A stretch of DNA of 64,000 bases from Blastobasis lacticolella. Taxonomy: Eukaryota; Arthropoda; Insecta; Lepidoptera; Blastobasidae. Under the pieces are notes generated by a model. It was not told where the DNA came from, ran no database searches, and worked only from the letters and a program-made list of their open reading frames with translations. Below, piece by piece: positions 1 through 11,590 of this stretch; position 1 is the first letter of the stretch; each line of letters opens with the position of its first letter. The DNA lies in assembly GCA_905147135.1 (NCBI GenBank), contig LR990053.1, positions 14,830,501 to 14,894,500 of the forward strand, in the 5' to 3' direction. The translations under genes were made by a program, and so were the position numbers.

Positions 1-1487
1 TGGGTCGCGTCGCGTGAACATCATCGTTTCCATTTCCGTAACTAAGAAACCCCAGGCTTTTCCAAATTTCCTAGAAAAATTCATTACAACGCGCGTGTAG
101 TTTGTTAAATTAATTAGTGCTTCATTATTTTGTGTTATCTTTCAGCTTTGTGTCGTTTCTTTCGTTCTCTATCTATTTCTTAATCTACGTAGTGTCAGTG
201 ATTTGGTTTGTTTTATAATTGTCTTTGTTTCTAAGTTTCAAAAGCGTAAGTTACATTCTCATTAGTTTTATGGTAGTTAAGAGTATTTATTAGGGCTCTT
301 AGAGATTTCAACATAAGTGTGAAAGGTAAATAAAACACAAATATTGAGAAAAATGTTACCAAATTAAATATCATCAGTACACACCCGCACTGAATAAAAA
401 ACTAAAAAACTAACTTGGGACACAGTTTCGGATGTGACATCGAATACACTCTAAGAGAATGAGTCCGGCACGAATCCCGACTTGGTCTTCGATGGCCTAG
501 GCGCTCTAACTAAGTCTACGCCTAGGTTTGCCGCCCAATTCTGGTACGATTTTGGCCCATGTTCCGTTTAATACCCTTTGTGCTTTTAAAGCTTTAATGA
601 CATTTTCCTACGGACATGAATCTCGAGTTTGGATCGAAACCTGGCCCGAGTCGTTAACGTCCCTCACTAGGCACACAACTTACACACGCGAAGTAAATAA
701 AATTTAAATAATAATCTCTCCTTTGACTCGTGAGTCGATAGGTAGGACCATAATAATGCCTGACGAGATGATCGGAATATGAGTGACGGTTTGAGCGAAG
801 TAGACAATAGGTCACTGGTTCGTTTGATTTCGAAGGCTTTGCTGGTTGGCTGAGATATGAGGTGTGATGGGAGTCTCAGTTCCTTATCGATTAGGTAGGT
901 TTTCCGAGACCTAATGGTCTCTATTCTATATTATTTAAGTAAGGATAACGTTAGGGTTTCGCAATCATAGGGTTAGAGTGGCCACAGAAGAAAGAAGAAT
1001 CCGTTGCCGTTTCGAGTGCTGTCAAAGCTAAGTCGCATGTTTACTTTATACTTTGTTTGATTTTTTGTACGGATTTTATAAATTGATTGATTATTTCGAT
1101 TTGTGTGGATTACATTTAAATCATTTTATTTACGCGGATTTATGTTTCATTCGTTTTATTTTTAAGGATTTTGATACTTTTATTTAGGTGAACTAAATTT
1201 TATTCATTTGCGGTAATCTTCCGAATATTCGTGCGGTTGAATTACAGAGTATTGCTATAAACTTACATATTCCTTGTGACGTTTTTCAAAATGTGTACAC
1301 AACGTAATGGGTCTGAAAATTTAATCAATAACTAGACGATCACTCGCTTACGGCCAAATCATAATATGTGAAATGATATTTATTATGTTATGTCTACTCT
1401 TTATAGGTAGATACTCGTATGTGTGTATTTATACAGACAGATAGGTATTAGGGTGACTGAGAAGTTACAATAGCATGTAGTAGAATG
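1..1487. other. Unannotated AT-rich DNA
   Basis: No convincing coding region or repeat seen on either strand. The sequence is AT-rich with short T and A runs, and stop codons are frequent in all frames. It could be intron or intergenic DNA; nothing in it decides between the two. Confidence 0.5.
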
Positions 1488-1722
1488 CAGGGCAATTGCA
1501 AATTGATGATTCAAAGAGGTACTGTATGCATATGCTACAAAACAAATAACTTTTACTATGGCACCAACTCTGAAATTGCAAAAAAATCAGCTATCTCATA
1601 CATGTTTTGCATGAAACCGCTGATTTCTTTTTCGCATATTCAGTGTTGGTGCCAAAGTAAAAATTATTGTTATCACGAGCACATGTTTTCACCTCTTTGT
1701 ATCATCAATTCGAAATCACACT
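1488..1722. mobile_element. Fold-back (MITE-like) element, 235 bp
   Basis: The whole segment is an imperfect inverted repeat. The left part reads attgatgattcaaagaggt, then tggcaccaactctgaa, then aaatcagc. The right part read on the minus strand gives the same order: attgatgatacaaagaggtg, tggcaccaacactgaa, aaatcagc. The arms are about 110 bp each and meet near 1605. The 79-codon ORF inside it is a by-product of the palindrome, not a gene. Non-autonomous DNA transposons of the fold-back type have this architecture. I did not find a second copy in the window or a clear target-site duplication, so the transposon call is inference; the inverted repeat is directly visible. Confidence 0.7.
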
Positions 1723-2475
1723 GATTAACAAACCGGAACATTACACAACAAAAGCACCGAGCAGTCAAGCGAGCTAATGAACAATAAATTCCCAATTCCA
1801 CATAAAGATAGCAACTTTACGATAATAACTAGAGAGTACCTTTTATAATTACACGGACGGGCGGGCGTCCGTAACAAATTTATTTCAAAAATTTAAGACA
1901 ATGGAACTTTCTGGCCTTACTTGGCCGGAGTGGGGCAATATTTTTTTATAGAATTTACGTTTCTGCTAGCGCGATCGCCCGGCCCCTAATTGAAAAACTT
2001 TTCGAGGGCAGAACGGGAAACGGGGAACTTTTGAGTGTATTCGCTGGCGCCGGCAGCTGAATCGCCCTTGTGGGACGCTGCTTAGCGCCCCCTCGGCGAT
2101 AGCGAGGTGCATAGTGCTATTATTGTCACCGAGCTGATTTTTTACTGGTTTTTATTATGAATACCTTAGCTGTTTTCATGTGGCTACTCTCTGTTTCCGA
2201 GATGTAAGTTATGTTAACTCTCAACACATTCAGTGTCAATGTAATATATTCGGTTTCAATTTTAATTTTGTGTGTTTTCGATTAATTATTATGGATCATG
2301 GTTTTATCTAATATTATAGCACCTACAGATGTAAGGTAGAAGGGATTACTCCTTTAGATATAATCATTATACGAGAACGTTAAAATCGCATAATTACACA
2401 TAATTTACTAGAAAAGGGAAGTAATTCAGGTAAGACAGTTAAAGCCAAATAAACTATACTTTCATCATACATATT
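1723..2475. other. Gene-free stretch with a GC-rich island
   Basis: No repeat match found here. About 1970-2110 is markedly richer in G and C than its surroundings (segments such as gcgatcgcccggcccc and ggcgccggcagctg). It carries no open frame. It may be a regulatory or conserved non-coding block, but the composition is the only evidence. Confidence 0.3.
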
Positions 2476-2574
2476 ATCGTGTTTGTTACTACGGTTAGTA
2501 TTCACACCATGATGCATGCAGCTGCGTCGATATATCGAGGCATAAACAATACTAACCGTGGTAACAAACCCGAT
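2476..2574. mobile_element. Inverted-repeat element, family D copy 1
   Basis: The arms at 2476-2502 and 2548-2574 are 27 bp and match at 25 positions. The core motif is tttgttacyacggttagtat. The 45-bp centre contains gatgcatgca and tcgatatatcga, which are themselves palindromic. Related arms occur at 55239-55265 and 59991-60073, so this is a dispersed small element and not a local palindrome. A miniature inverted-repeat transposable element is the likely class; no transposase is present in the window. Confidence 0.6.
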
Positions 2575-2630
2575 CAATTGTGTGTAGAAAGTGTAGAATG
2601 GAAAGCTTGAACAGTAACTACTTACATGGT

Positions 2631-2888
2631 TCATCATCACAGCCCATAACAGTCCACTGCAGAACTTAGGGCCTCTCCCACGAAAGGGGAGGTTATTGCC
2701 ATAATCTCCACGCTTGGCAGGCGGGTTGGAGATCGCAGTGTTTAAATATAACAATGGAAAATGCTGCTGCCCATTTTCCAGACTACGGAGACTCTTAATC
2801 TTTTGCCTCGAAAACATTAGTCGCCTTGTACGACACCCATGAGAGTAAGGGGTTGGTGCTATTCTACTCTGCCGGACACCACACGGCC
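2631..2888 (-). mobile_element. SINE-A copy 1 (full-length form)
   Basis: One of five near-full copies (with 12956-13212, 14427-14670, 33455-33710 and 34623-34875) sharing the same order of blocks. In element orientation (minus strand here) it begins ggccgtgtggtgtccggcag, continues through gaatagcaccaa and a block gagattatggcaataacctc, and ends ctgttatgggctgtgatgatga. The gatga-type 3' tail is what orients it. Lepidopteran retroposons commonly end in such trinucleotide-rich tails (from memory). I do not see clear RNA polymerase III boxes, so SINE is a size- and structure-based call; a short 3' fragment of a LINE is the alternative. The 145-codon minus-strand ORF overlapping it is spurious. 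Confidence 0.7.
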
Positions 2889-3317
2889 GCTTATTAACTT
2901 GTAAATAATTAAGTAATATTACAAGAAATGGGAATGAAATAAATAATTTCCAAGTTCTACGTCCAATAAGTTATTTTTTTATTCTATTATAAGTTAAATC
3001 AAAATTATTTTTGTTTACTCTTATGCCCACACAAACTTTTTTCTGTTAGATGATTTACTTAATAGAAGATTATCATATTTGGCAACATATATGCAAATTA
3101 TATGCTTGAGAAAATCATGGAGTAAAATTGACAATTTACTAAGTTTAGAGGTTACAACTACCTGACACGACGACACAATTAATAGTAAGTGTATTTTTAG
3201 TACTTATATTTTATTTATTCGCGGACTGTAACGATAATCAAAACCTAAACACTTTAATGAAAGATTCGTACATTCTGAATTGAACTTAACATACTAAATA
3301 CTGGTTTACGCCATATC

Positions 3318-3414
3318 TACATGAACCTCAAAGGCTGGCATCACATTAGCTCCCCTTAGGTTGCAGATGTCCTAGACGACGGTGGACGCTTTCCATCAGG
3401 TGACCCTACGCAAT
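3318..3414 (+). pseudogene. Non-LTR retrotransposon ORF2 C-terminal remnant
   Basis: Plus-strand frame reads YMNLKGWHHISSP, one stop, then VADVLDDGGRFPSGD and a terminal stop. This matches the style of the C-terminal tail in the fragments at 3740-3830 and 26044-26290 (YRYLKGRHRIC ... DGGRFPSGG). The segment lies after the reverse transcriptase and is typical of 5'-truncated insertions that keep only the 3' end. It has an internal stop and is inactive. It faces the fragment at 3740-3830. Confidence 0.6.
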
Positions 3415-3739
3415 AAAAAAGATGGCGCCACTGAAATAACAGCGCTCCAAAAATATATGACTTCCAGTCCAAATTCAGATGCTCTCTTTAGAAGCAAAAT
3501 TACTTTTCCGTAACTTGGCGATTATATTAGTCCGACATTCGTGAGCAATTCTTGTGGATCATATTAATTTTTCCCTTGTTTCGTGTTTTGTTTGATTAAA
3601 GTCGAATCTGATATCTGTTGAGGCGGAATGAGTTTTTTTTGTTTACGCTTTTGTTCTTCGTTACAATTTTCGCTCCTTCGTTTATTTTGTTGCCAGCGGA
3701 ATTGATGTGAATGTCTTTTACATAATAATTAAGGGTATA

Positions 3740-3830
3740 ATTGTTTTTTATTGCCTGGAGAGGCACATGGACGGATGGGCCACCTGATGGAAAGCGGCCA
3801 CCGTCGTCCAGGACATCTGCAACTGTAACT
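3740..3830 (-). pseudogene. Non-LTR retrotransposon ORF2 C-terminal remnant
   Basis: Within a 103-codon minus-strand frame, residues about 27-52 read VADVLDDGGRFPSGGPSVHV followed by PLQAIKNN, the same tail as at 3318-3414 and 26044-26290. Only the last 25 or so residues are recognisable; the N-terminal part of the frame (toward 3907) is not. Only the 3' end of the element survives. It is in inverted orientation to the copy 360 bp upstream. Confidence 0.6.
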
Positions 3831-4459
3831 TTTGCGATTGTATGAAAGTGCTCAAATAAAAGACGAACAAAGTAAATAATAGAAGCTACACTATCCTCTA
3901 GTGACATAAAGTTTATTTTATAGGTTTATACCCTCGTAGTCATGAACCAGAACTCGTAAATGTAGCACAAAAAACTTAAACACATTTAAGAATTTAAATT
4001 GATAAATTGTTATTTTGGTTTTGTAAAACTATATTCTTAGGCATAAGTATATTGAAAGTTGTAGTTTTGTCAAAAACAAAATTTGTCTGTACAAAAACGT
4101 TGTAACTTGCAGTGCCCTAGCAGGGTTCTTGTGTAAAACTAAAAAACATTGTAACATCTGTAACAACCACAAGAAAACAATAAAATTATGATTATGAATA
4201 TGAATGACGTGCAATGATGCAATAAAGAGATTACTTACATACATACATACATACGTGTAACGTCATTTTGTATGAAGTTTGTGTTTATCTTAAGCATAAA
4301 TAATTAATCTAAGACTTTGGCGCAAGCGGCATAAATCTGCGTCGTACTTGTACTTGAATAATTCGGATGAATAAATTGGTGAATAATTCATGCAAATAGC
4401 GGTTACTAAATCATTTAAATAATTCGATGGTTCATTTTTAAACAATCGCCTATCACCAC
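3831..4459. other. Unannotated, with a short CATA microsatellite
   Basis: No gene or dispersed repeat seen. A run of catacatacata lies near 4236-4253. The small minus-strand ORFs here (71 and 60 codons) have no recognisable motif. Confidence 0.4.
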
Positions 4460-4705
4460 TCATCATCATCACAGCCCATAACAGTCCACTGCAGGACTTC
4501 GGGCCTCTCCCACGAAAGGGGAGGTCATTGCCATAATCTCCACGCTTGGCTGGCGGGTTGGAGATCGCAGTGCAGTTGATGTAAATCTACCCAGAAAGAT
4601 GCTGCTGCCCACCTTTCGGATTTGTCCCTTAGTCGCCTCTTACGACACCCACGGAAAGAGATGGGGTGGTGCTATTCTTTGAGGTGGCGGCACCACACAC
4701 CACCA
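4460..4705 (-). mobile_element. SINE-A copy 2 (divergent subfamily)
   Basis: The tail-proximal part (from catcatcatcacagccc through ggttggagatcgcagtg) matches the other SINE-A copies closely. The distal part differs: it has gatgtaaatctacccagaaag and acggaaagagatgggg instead of the usual blocks, and it ends in ggcaccacacaccacc. This looks like a second subfamily or an older source copy. Orientation is set by the tga-rich tail, which is on the left. Confidence 0.65.
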
Positions 4706-5224
4706 CTGCTAACACTTAATTCCCATAAGTCGTTCATAATTATAATTACAGGAAAAAACTAAATTTTCTTAAGAACCTTACCTTTTACCCACCTAAGGTA
4801 CGATGAAAATAGGATTAGGACGAAATGTTCTACTTTAAACATTCTTCTATTCTCAGTTCGTAGCTCTCAGCGCCCGTGTTTGGTAGCCGATATCGTTATT
4901 TTAGTATATTTATCTATCTATCTATACCATAACATAATATACACCCGACACTACTAGTGGTTCAGCTTAGTAGTGTGGTGGGGAAGGAGAGGTTATTTTC
5001 TTTTTCCTGTACCTATTTCTTATAACTTCAGGCATCGAACCGAATCACAAACGCCCACAGGAAAAACCAAACTACAACCATACGTACACTGCTAGTCAAA
5101 GTCGATGTCGTTACCTTTTCCGAGGCATTCAATTTCGGGCTTTCGATTGGGAAGGCGACGTAGCTCCGATGTAGTTACACATGCGAAATTTTGATAGACC
5201 TGCTCGGTAAATAAAAATATCTGT

Positions 5225-5390
5225 TTATTTTTTTGTAATATTTAGACTGCCGACACGACTGTCATCTCTCCTGGTGATAAGTGACGATGCGGCCGAAGAT
5301 GGAGCATGCCTAGAAACGGCCTATTCTCTCTAGCCTTGAAGGCCTCCAGATTAAACACACTCGCAGGCAACGTGTTTCATTCAATTTTAT
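5225..5390 (-). pseudogene. LINE ORF2 C-terminal remnant, type 2
   Basis: Minus-strand frame reads NTLPASVF, then NLEAFKARENRPFLGMLHLR, PHRHLSPGEMT and a stop at the end. The same words recur at 9050-9200 and 46803-46960. The pattern W-N-x-L/F-P-A-S-V-F-P-D-x-Y-N followed by FKARVNR is the C-terminal tail of a family of lepidopteran non-LTR retrotransposons (from memory). One early stop codon sits where a W is expected. It is an inactive 5'-truncated fragment. Confidence 0.6.
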
Positions 5391-6544
5391 TTTATCTAAT
5401 GTTTAATTTTTAGTTGTCATTATGTCTCTTTAATTATTTTATGATTGTTTTGAATTTGACATTTATTTTACACTATGACATTAATATATATTTAAACTAC
5501 CTATTATTGACCTAAATGTTTGGACATTGTCTGAAATAAATGATTTTTAATTTAATTTAATTTAATTCCTGGGAAATTTGATCCCCTAGGAATATTTATT
5601 CAGGACAGTCATTAAAATTCACGTTTAAGTCACATGCACAAAGTCCCAGGTCCCCAAAATGCCGAAAGGTGTTCAGAACCGCATTGCTCTGATGGATGGG
5701 GAGATTTTACCGACCCTAGGCCAGCCATCTTCTCATTACTACTATCGATTATGGGCTTGGCTAGTTTACGATATAAGGAATGTGCGCCTGATTTCTACAG
5801 AACTTAGATTTCCACAGCAAAAGGCAAAAAATACGTACTCCCGACCGAAACTTGCATAATTGGACAGTTTGGTTTGGCGTTCTCCGTAGAGGCGACACCG
5901 GCCCCAGACTGACACGCGGTGACTGTAATATGCAATGCCGTGAAGGTATCGATTCACGTGACATCCCAGACTAGGGGTCATCCCAGTTATAGGACGTGAG
6001 TGTCATTCCGGTCTTATACCATCGTCGCTGGCTAAACCCTAGGGTTCTAGCAACGCTGGTGTACCGGAGGCATAGTAAAGGAGGTAAAGGCCCGGCGGAT
6101 GACATCGTTAAGGTCCGCGTACCGGGGAATGCGTCCGGCGCTCCTGCATTAAGCATTTTTATGTGTAGTTTCGTCTGCGCGTAGTCAATAATGTATTTGC
6201 TGTTCCTATGCACGTGTACGTATGTTACAACGTAATTCATTCCAGTGGGAATAACTTGTGGTGTACTATCATTTTATTCGTCGACGCGTCGATCGACCGC
6301 GCTTGCATCTAATGCAAGCGAAATTGAATTCTGAGCAAAAAGTACTAAACGGCTCCACGCTGTAGACGGAAATACGAATTTACATGCTGGATAAATTTTT
6401 GTACCTAGTATAAAAACCGCCTTGTAGGTAGGTACCGATAGTTTGAATACTCATATTTTAAGGAAATTACATACAAACATAACTTTATGTGTGGAATCCT
6501 ATAATTAGCTCACTGTAGCTACTATAATGTAATATGCTGTTGGT
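5391..6544. other. Unannotated, with a possible retroposon tail
   Basis: Near 5535-5570, aataaatgatttttaatttaa continues into repeats of aattt, which looks like the 3' tail of a plus-strand retroposon. No body could be recognised upstream. 5640-6240 has several overlapping ORFs of 60-90 codons on both strands but no known motif; I treat them as chance frames in a less AT-rich stretch. Confidence 0.3.
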
Positions 6545-6690
6545 TTTCCAAATAAATAAATAGCGTCATGCCATACACCCGCCGAGGTAGGCAGAGTCCA
6601 CATTGATCCACTTGCTATGGTCCAGACAGTATTCTTACGCTTCTTCGACACTCATTAACATTTTCACACCGGTTTAGGGTACTTAACCTA
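6545..6690 (-). repeat. Probable LINE 3'-end fragment
   Basis: The sequence from aataaataaatagcgtcatg through acccgccgaggtaggcagag to cacaccggtttagggtactt resembles, from memory, a common lepidopteran repeat. The aataaataaat on the left would be the complement of its 3' tail, giving minus orientation. No second copy is present in the window to confirm it. Confidence 0.35.
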
Positions 6691-7228
6691 ACCTACTTAA
6701 CCTTGGCACAGAAAACGTATTTCTAAATATTCATTAAAGTAAACTCAGCGATCACAGAAATTGCAGTGCAAAATTGCTGTTTTTAAAAGCGGCTTTGTAA
6801 ACTCTGTTGATTAGCGGTGAGCAAGGTCATAGCTATTACGAAACTGTGTGACTGTTTTCGCAACAGCATACGCCAAAAATATTGCAAACTGAGCTATCTT
6901 CACGGCTGAAGTTATTTTGTGCTTTATGAAATGAAGGAGATAATATGTAACATGAAGTTGCGCTGTGCAAGGTAATTATGCGATGAAGATAGATATAAGA
7001 TACATGTCTTGATCGTTAGTTGCATGCGTTGCTTCCATGGAGGCACACCTACAATCGACGACAAACGTGCCCTAACTACTAATACGTCGTGTACAGTATT
7101 ATGCGCATAGCAACACCATTTGCAAGCCCCTAACTTGATATCCATAGCTTACATCATTAGCACGTATCTCTTCACATAAAAAAACAGCATATTTTGTCTC
7201 GTTTATAGTGGTGATCATTCGGGCCCGG

Positions 7229-7585
7229 CTAAAAAAAATATAATAATCATCTTGGCGTTAATGTCCCGGTTGTGCTCTCGCGCACGAGGGCCCGGGGTCC
7301 GCTTTGACCATGATCCAGGATTCGGCAGGTCAGGTAATTACAGTGGAGCGACTGCCGTCTGACCTCCTTGACCTTGCTATCAGGGGAACCTGACCAAATT
7401 GGATCATGGTTACACATCCAGTCGCATGAATGTATAGTTTTCCCTCACCGTAAGAGCATCGGTTAGTATTCAACTAATGTACATAACTCAGAAAACAGTC
7501 ATTGGTACATGGCCGGAGCGGGATTCGTACCCGGGACCTCTGGCTTACGAGTTGCTTACTATAACCGCTCGGCCACCGATGCTCC
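7229..7585 (-). mobile_element. SINE-B copy 1, near full-length, tRNA-derived
   Basis: In element orientation it starts ggagcatcggtggccgagcg. The segment tggccgagcgg fits the polymerase III A box and gggtacgaatccc, about 45 bases on, fits the B box; this head resembles a tRNA of the Ser/Leu type. The body has blocks cttacggtgagggaaaa, ggatcatggtca and gggacattaacgccaaga, and the element ends in a tattattatattttttt tail. This is the best-preserved of at least ten SINE-B copies in the window. A short match of cgggcc on both flanks may be a target-site duplication. Confidence 0.8.
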
Positions 7586-8024
7586 CCGGGCCAGACTACA
7601 TATATAAAATAAAATATCATCACGGAGTGCCAATCAAAGCGACTAATAAACTGTATAACAAGTCTCACGGTCCTTACTGCAAGACCTTGGTTAGATTCAC
7701 ACATTTTCCTTGCCTCAGAAAGGAAACACTGCCCCATAAACTTCACACCGTACCCCACTCTCCTGCTCATCTCGAAATCGACAGAACTCTATTTATTTTT
7801 TTCATCTCACTTCAACAACGGCACGTACACGCCACCTGTCACGCTCACACAGTGGCGTGACATCCAAACCGGTTCAGACCAGAACCAATTGAAATTCCAA
7901 TTCTCAATTTAAAAATACCAAACTCAAGAACGTATTTCGGTACTGCAATGTTGTCTGAGAGTTTTCCAATGCTCATTAGGGATGTACAGAAGGGATACAA
8001 AATTAAACTAGCTACAAAAATATG

Positions 8025-8210
8025 GTCATCTTGACGTCAATGGCCACGTGACCATGATCCAAGATTTGGCAGATCAGGTAATTACAGTGGAGTGTATTAC
8101 CATGACTTCCGTGACCCTGTTAACAGGGGAACCTGACCAGATTGGATCATCGTTAAACATTCAGTCATCGTTAAACTGAATGTGCAGGTTTCGTCACGAT
8201 GTTTTCCCCC
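8025..8210 (-). mobile_element. SINE-B copy 2, head missing
   Basis: Matches the body of SINE-B (ttgacgtcaatgg, ccatgatccaagatttggca, taattacagtggag, aacctgaccagattggatca), but stops before the tRNA-like head at the ttttccccc run. It contains an internal duplication: the words cgttaaac and attcagtc/tcatcgttaaac repeat around 8150-8175. It is a truncated, inactive copy. Confidence 0.7.
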
Positions 8211-9049
8211 CAAGCTAAAAAACTATAAGTACTCGTGTTTAAGAACTCATTAAAATATTAAGGTAGCTGTAGCAACTATGTAGTTGCTATCAAACCTGAA
8301 ATACGATTATACTTCATAAAAAATATTACTGAGTTTATGTGTGTAAGCGTTCAAAGACCTAGCTTTTATGACCGAAGCTTCGTAAGCATAAAATTCGGTT
8401 ACTATGTTCCGAACCCGTTCCCGTCGGAACCACATTGCATTTTGGAAAAACTATAGCCTATGTTACTTGTTGATAACGTAAATTTCTGTAGGTAAAAGAA
8501 TTTTTAAAATCGGATATGTAGTTTTTGAGTGAATCCATTACAACCAAGCAATTAAATCTTTTCTCTTTTTATTCTTAGTTAGAGACACGCAATCGCTACT
8601 GTATAAGTCTGTAACGAATTCCTCGCTTGTGTAAAAACTATTACCGCCGGAAAACCATTCGACGAGGCGTTGGTCCGTCCGAGAGCTGTGTAAATATGTT
8701 CCTAATGGAAATTCTGGTCTGACGTATGTTACGGTTGGAACTGTGAACGGGTTAGCACTGCCCCTATACCGCTAGTGTATACATCGGTAAATAATACACA
8801 TTGGCTAGTTTCTGATCCGTTTTTCCACATCGTGTGCGATAGCGACGACGCTCTACGAAATCGAAATAGCCGATGCAATTATTTAGCAAACAGGTCTCAC
8901 GTGTTTTTTATATTTTCTTTAAAATTATAAAACAGTGGCTATGTAAGTATTAACAAAGCAAGTCATTATTCTGAATAAACTATTCGCTTAAGGGCCCACT
9001 TAAGAACTCGACAGAAAACGTGTTTTTTATATATATTTGAACTAGCCAG

Positions 9050-9200
9050 GAATTTGACCACTTCCTCACCTGGTGGTAAGCAGCGATATGGCCGATTATG
9101 GAGTTTGCCTGTCTAGGAATAACCTATTCACTCTAGCCTTGAAGGAGTCTAGATTATAATGATCAGGAAACACACTCGCAGATTGGGATTGGGGCGCACA
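9050..9200 (-). pseudogene. LINE ORF2 C-terminal remnant, type 2
   Basis: Minus-strand translation gives ASVFPDHYNLDSFKARVNRL, then FLDRQTP and a stop. It has the same tail signature as 5225-5390 and 46803-46960. The downstream part shares the tggtggtaagcagcgat word family. It is truncated at both ends and non-functional. Confidence 0.6.
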
Positions 9201-11284
9201 CCACGCGGTGACACATGGACACGGCACTAAGCATAGGTGGGCGCGACACGGTGGCTGTGCGGTGACTATGCGTGTGCATTGACAAATAATAAGCTGCCTT
9301 TAGTATAGAAACCAAAATTGCATACATTTGGGACTTAAGTGTCTGTATGGACTCCAAAGCGTCTTTTACTTATTTAGTTGTAAGTGCTAAGTTAACTGTA
9401 TAACAAAGATTTAGGACCTGTTACCTAAGTCAGGTTACTATCACACTCCTATGCATACCTCACCCACTTATGACAACTGACATACAATCATATTTATTCT
9501 GTCTCAAAAGACTTTAGTGAACAAAAAAAGTTTAGTGCACTACATATGGTTTAAAATATACGTGTCGTGAGCGTCCGTAATCGGATGGACTGCACTGAAA
9601 ATACTCTGAAATCGTAGTTTCAGTTCCGAAAATTCGACTCTGATCCACAATATAGGCGACAAAATGTCGAAAATTCCAGCGCGAAAAACACTTGTCTGTT
9701 GACTAAAAGCCCTGCCAATCAGTTGAAAATTGAATCACTCTAGAACAGCTGCCTGGGGCAATAGGATCACGGAGTCCAGGGGTGGTGAACATTTTTCCTA
9801 TATGCTCTACGATTATATTTTGAAAGTGTGCCACCGATAACTGTCGAGCACAAAATGAATGAAACAGCTACTATGTATCCGAAATCTTAATTTTAGGGCT
9901 AATATACAATATACTTTGTTTGCTAGTTCAGTCGACATTGTTAACAAAGACTTCCAGTAAAATTATGTAACGAGCGAAATAGTATTTAAGCCGAATGGAA
10001 ATGGTTAAACCGCCTTTGGTTGTGAGAAATAATACCTACTTAATTAAAGGATGTTTTGTGACAATATTTGTTATAATTAGAATCTGATTTCGTACTGAAT
10101 CTGTTTTCTGGCTGTTTCAGAATATTCTCTCGCTTGCTGGTTTTGTCACCGATGCCAAAGGTTTACCACCGCTGACATAGCCTTTGTTTTTGTGAAATCT
10201 TTTTGATTTTCATAGTCAAACGATGTAGCAGAGGTTCTTTTTAGTTTGTTCACGTGGTTTGGACTCATTCTATTGACTTCGTTTTTTTACAGTTATATGG
10301 GTACTCTTGTATTCATCGAAGGCATGACATAATTCGTGAAGTTTTATACAGTAGGTACCTAAAAGCTTGGGCCATACAGTGCCTATAGCTTTGGCCCGTC
10401 TGCGTAAATATCGGCAAGAACTCAAAGAATATAATTCTTGGATGTGTGATTATTCTTGGATGTAAGCTACAACACTGCATACTCAAAATCCGTTCAAGCC
10501 TGCCTAGAAATACTCTCACCAACAGTTTAAACTTTGCAGGCATTTGGCCACCATCTCACTTGATGGTTAAAGATAAAGCATGCCTGTCTAGAAACAGACT
10601 AGTCTAGTCTAGTACTGACTATTCTGGTCTAGCTTAGTAAAATGGAACTATTTGGAAACTAGACGATCTAAAAACAAACGAGAAAGAAATAGACGAAAAC
10701 TTTAAATTAAATCTTAAAACTCACTCAATTAACGAAATTACTGACCAAATAATTGCTCCAAATTACTCAGACGGCTTTGAATTCGAGTCCGGGGGTCCCT
10801 GAACGAACTATTTTAAACTCAATCAGACTGGGGACATTCTAAACGGCAAGGTGGGGTACAATGTAGGCCTATAAATGTAGTTTCAATCGGAATGCCTTTT
10901 GGATACCAAATACGCGTAAATAGGGATCGAAATGGTAAATACCCGCGATACTGGCCGCCTGTGTTTACAGGCATCGATAGAGACTGAGGGCTAGGGCTGG
11001 GAAAGATGAGTTCATAACTCTAGGTACTGGCTTCGATATACTGATGAGACTAGAAATAGTTAACGAAATTAGTGCAATTCGGTTTTTAGCAGTAGATTCA
11101 ATATTATTATCTATTTAGTAGATATATATTAGGAAGTAGTTGTAGTTTATCAGCTATCTATACTTAGCTAGCTTACTGTAGTTAGTTGTTAATTTCCCTG
11201 GATGGTGGATGATCATAAAATACGTGAATTTATTTTGGGGTACCCTTGAATGTATGACAAGACGTATGAATGTGTAAGAGGCAA
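9201..11284. other. Unannotated, with small fragments
   Basis: Mostly nothing recognisable. Around 10540-10610 is a short piece (gccaccatctcacttgatgg, gcatgcctgtctagaaacag) resembling the type 2 LINE 3' end at 5225-5390. A two-fold repeat attcttggatgt lies at about 10431-10463, and tctag repeats at 10595-10612. No gene is supported. Confidence 0.35.
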
Positions 11285-11590
11285 GGTGTCAGGGTCGTAG
11301 TTTGTGCTTGTGGCACTCGATATTCTCTACCTGTTTATCTAAAGCAGCAGTGAATGTGAAGAGCGTGTCGTCGGCATCCTTGGCGGTGAGTTTGTTGGTA
11401 TGCTTATCACTCCCAACAATATCGTAAAATCGCTTCTTGGGCCACCTCGAATGTGGGCGCTCCAAACGCGATCCTTGCGTGATCCACACGTTTACTTCAG
11501 CATCTTCATTTCCGTGACTATCGCTGTCTATTCAAGTCTCGCTGCCCACAAGAGAGCTGGCGTAATTATGGTCTTATACTGTCGTACTAT
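11285..11590 (-). pseudogene. RTE-like reverse transcriptase C-terminal remnant
   Basis: Minus-strand frame from 11590 reads YKTIITPALLWAARLE, stop, AIVTEMKMLK, stop, then TCGSRKDRVWSAHIRGG. This follows the order known for RTE-type non-LTR elements after the catalytic core: a KTVVRPALLYG-like block, an AEMRMLRW-like block, and a GxxxxDRVRNxxIRG-like block. Two stops interrupt the frame, and after HIRG the match is lost. A separate 66-codon frame (11289-11489) overlaps in another register and is not a gene. The element has no recognisable 5' part and is dead. Confidence 0.6.

Noticed and set aside
2380..2817. 145-codon minus-strand ORF
   Set aside because: It runs through SINE-A copy 1 and the family D element; similar peptide words appear in other SINE-A copies, so it is translated repeat.
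4236..4253. CATA microsatellite as a functional element
   Set aside because: Only about four units, typical background microsatellite.
5640..6240. Cluster of short ORFs on both strands
   Set aside because: They overlap each other in several frames, as expected when stop codons are rare because the local GC fraction is higher; no motif.
7474..7860. 98- and 127-codon ORFs on both strands
   Set aside because: They overlap the tRNA-like head of SINE-B copy 1 and read into non-repetitive DNA without any motif.
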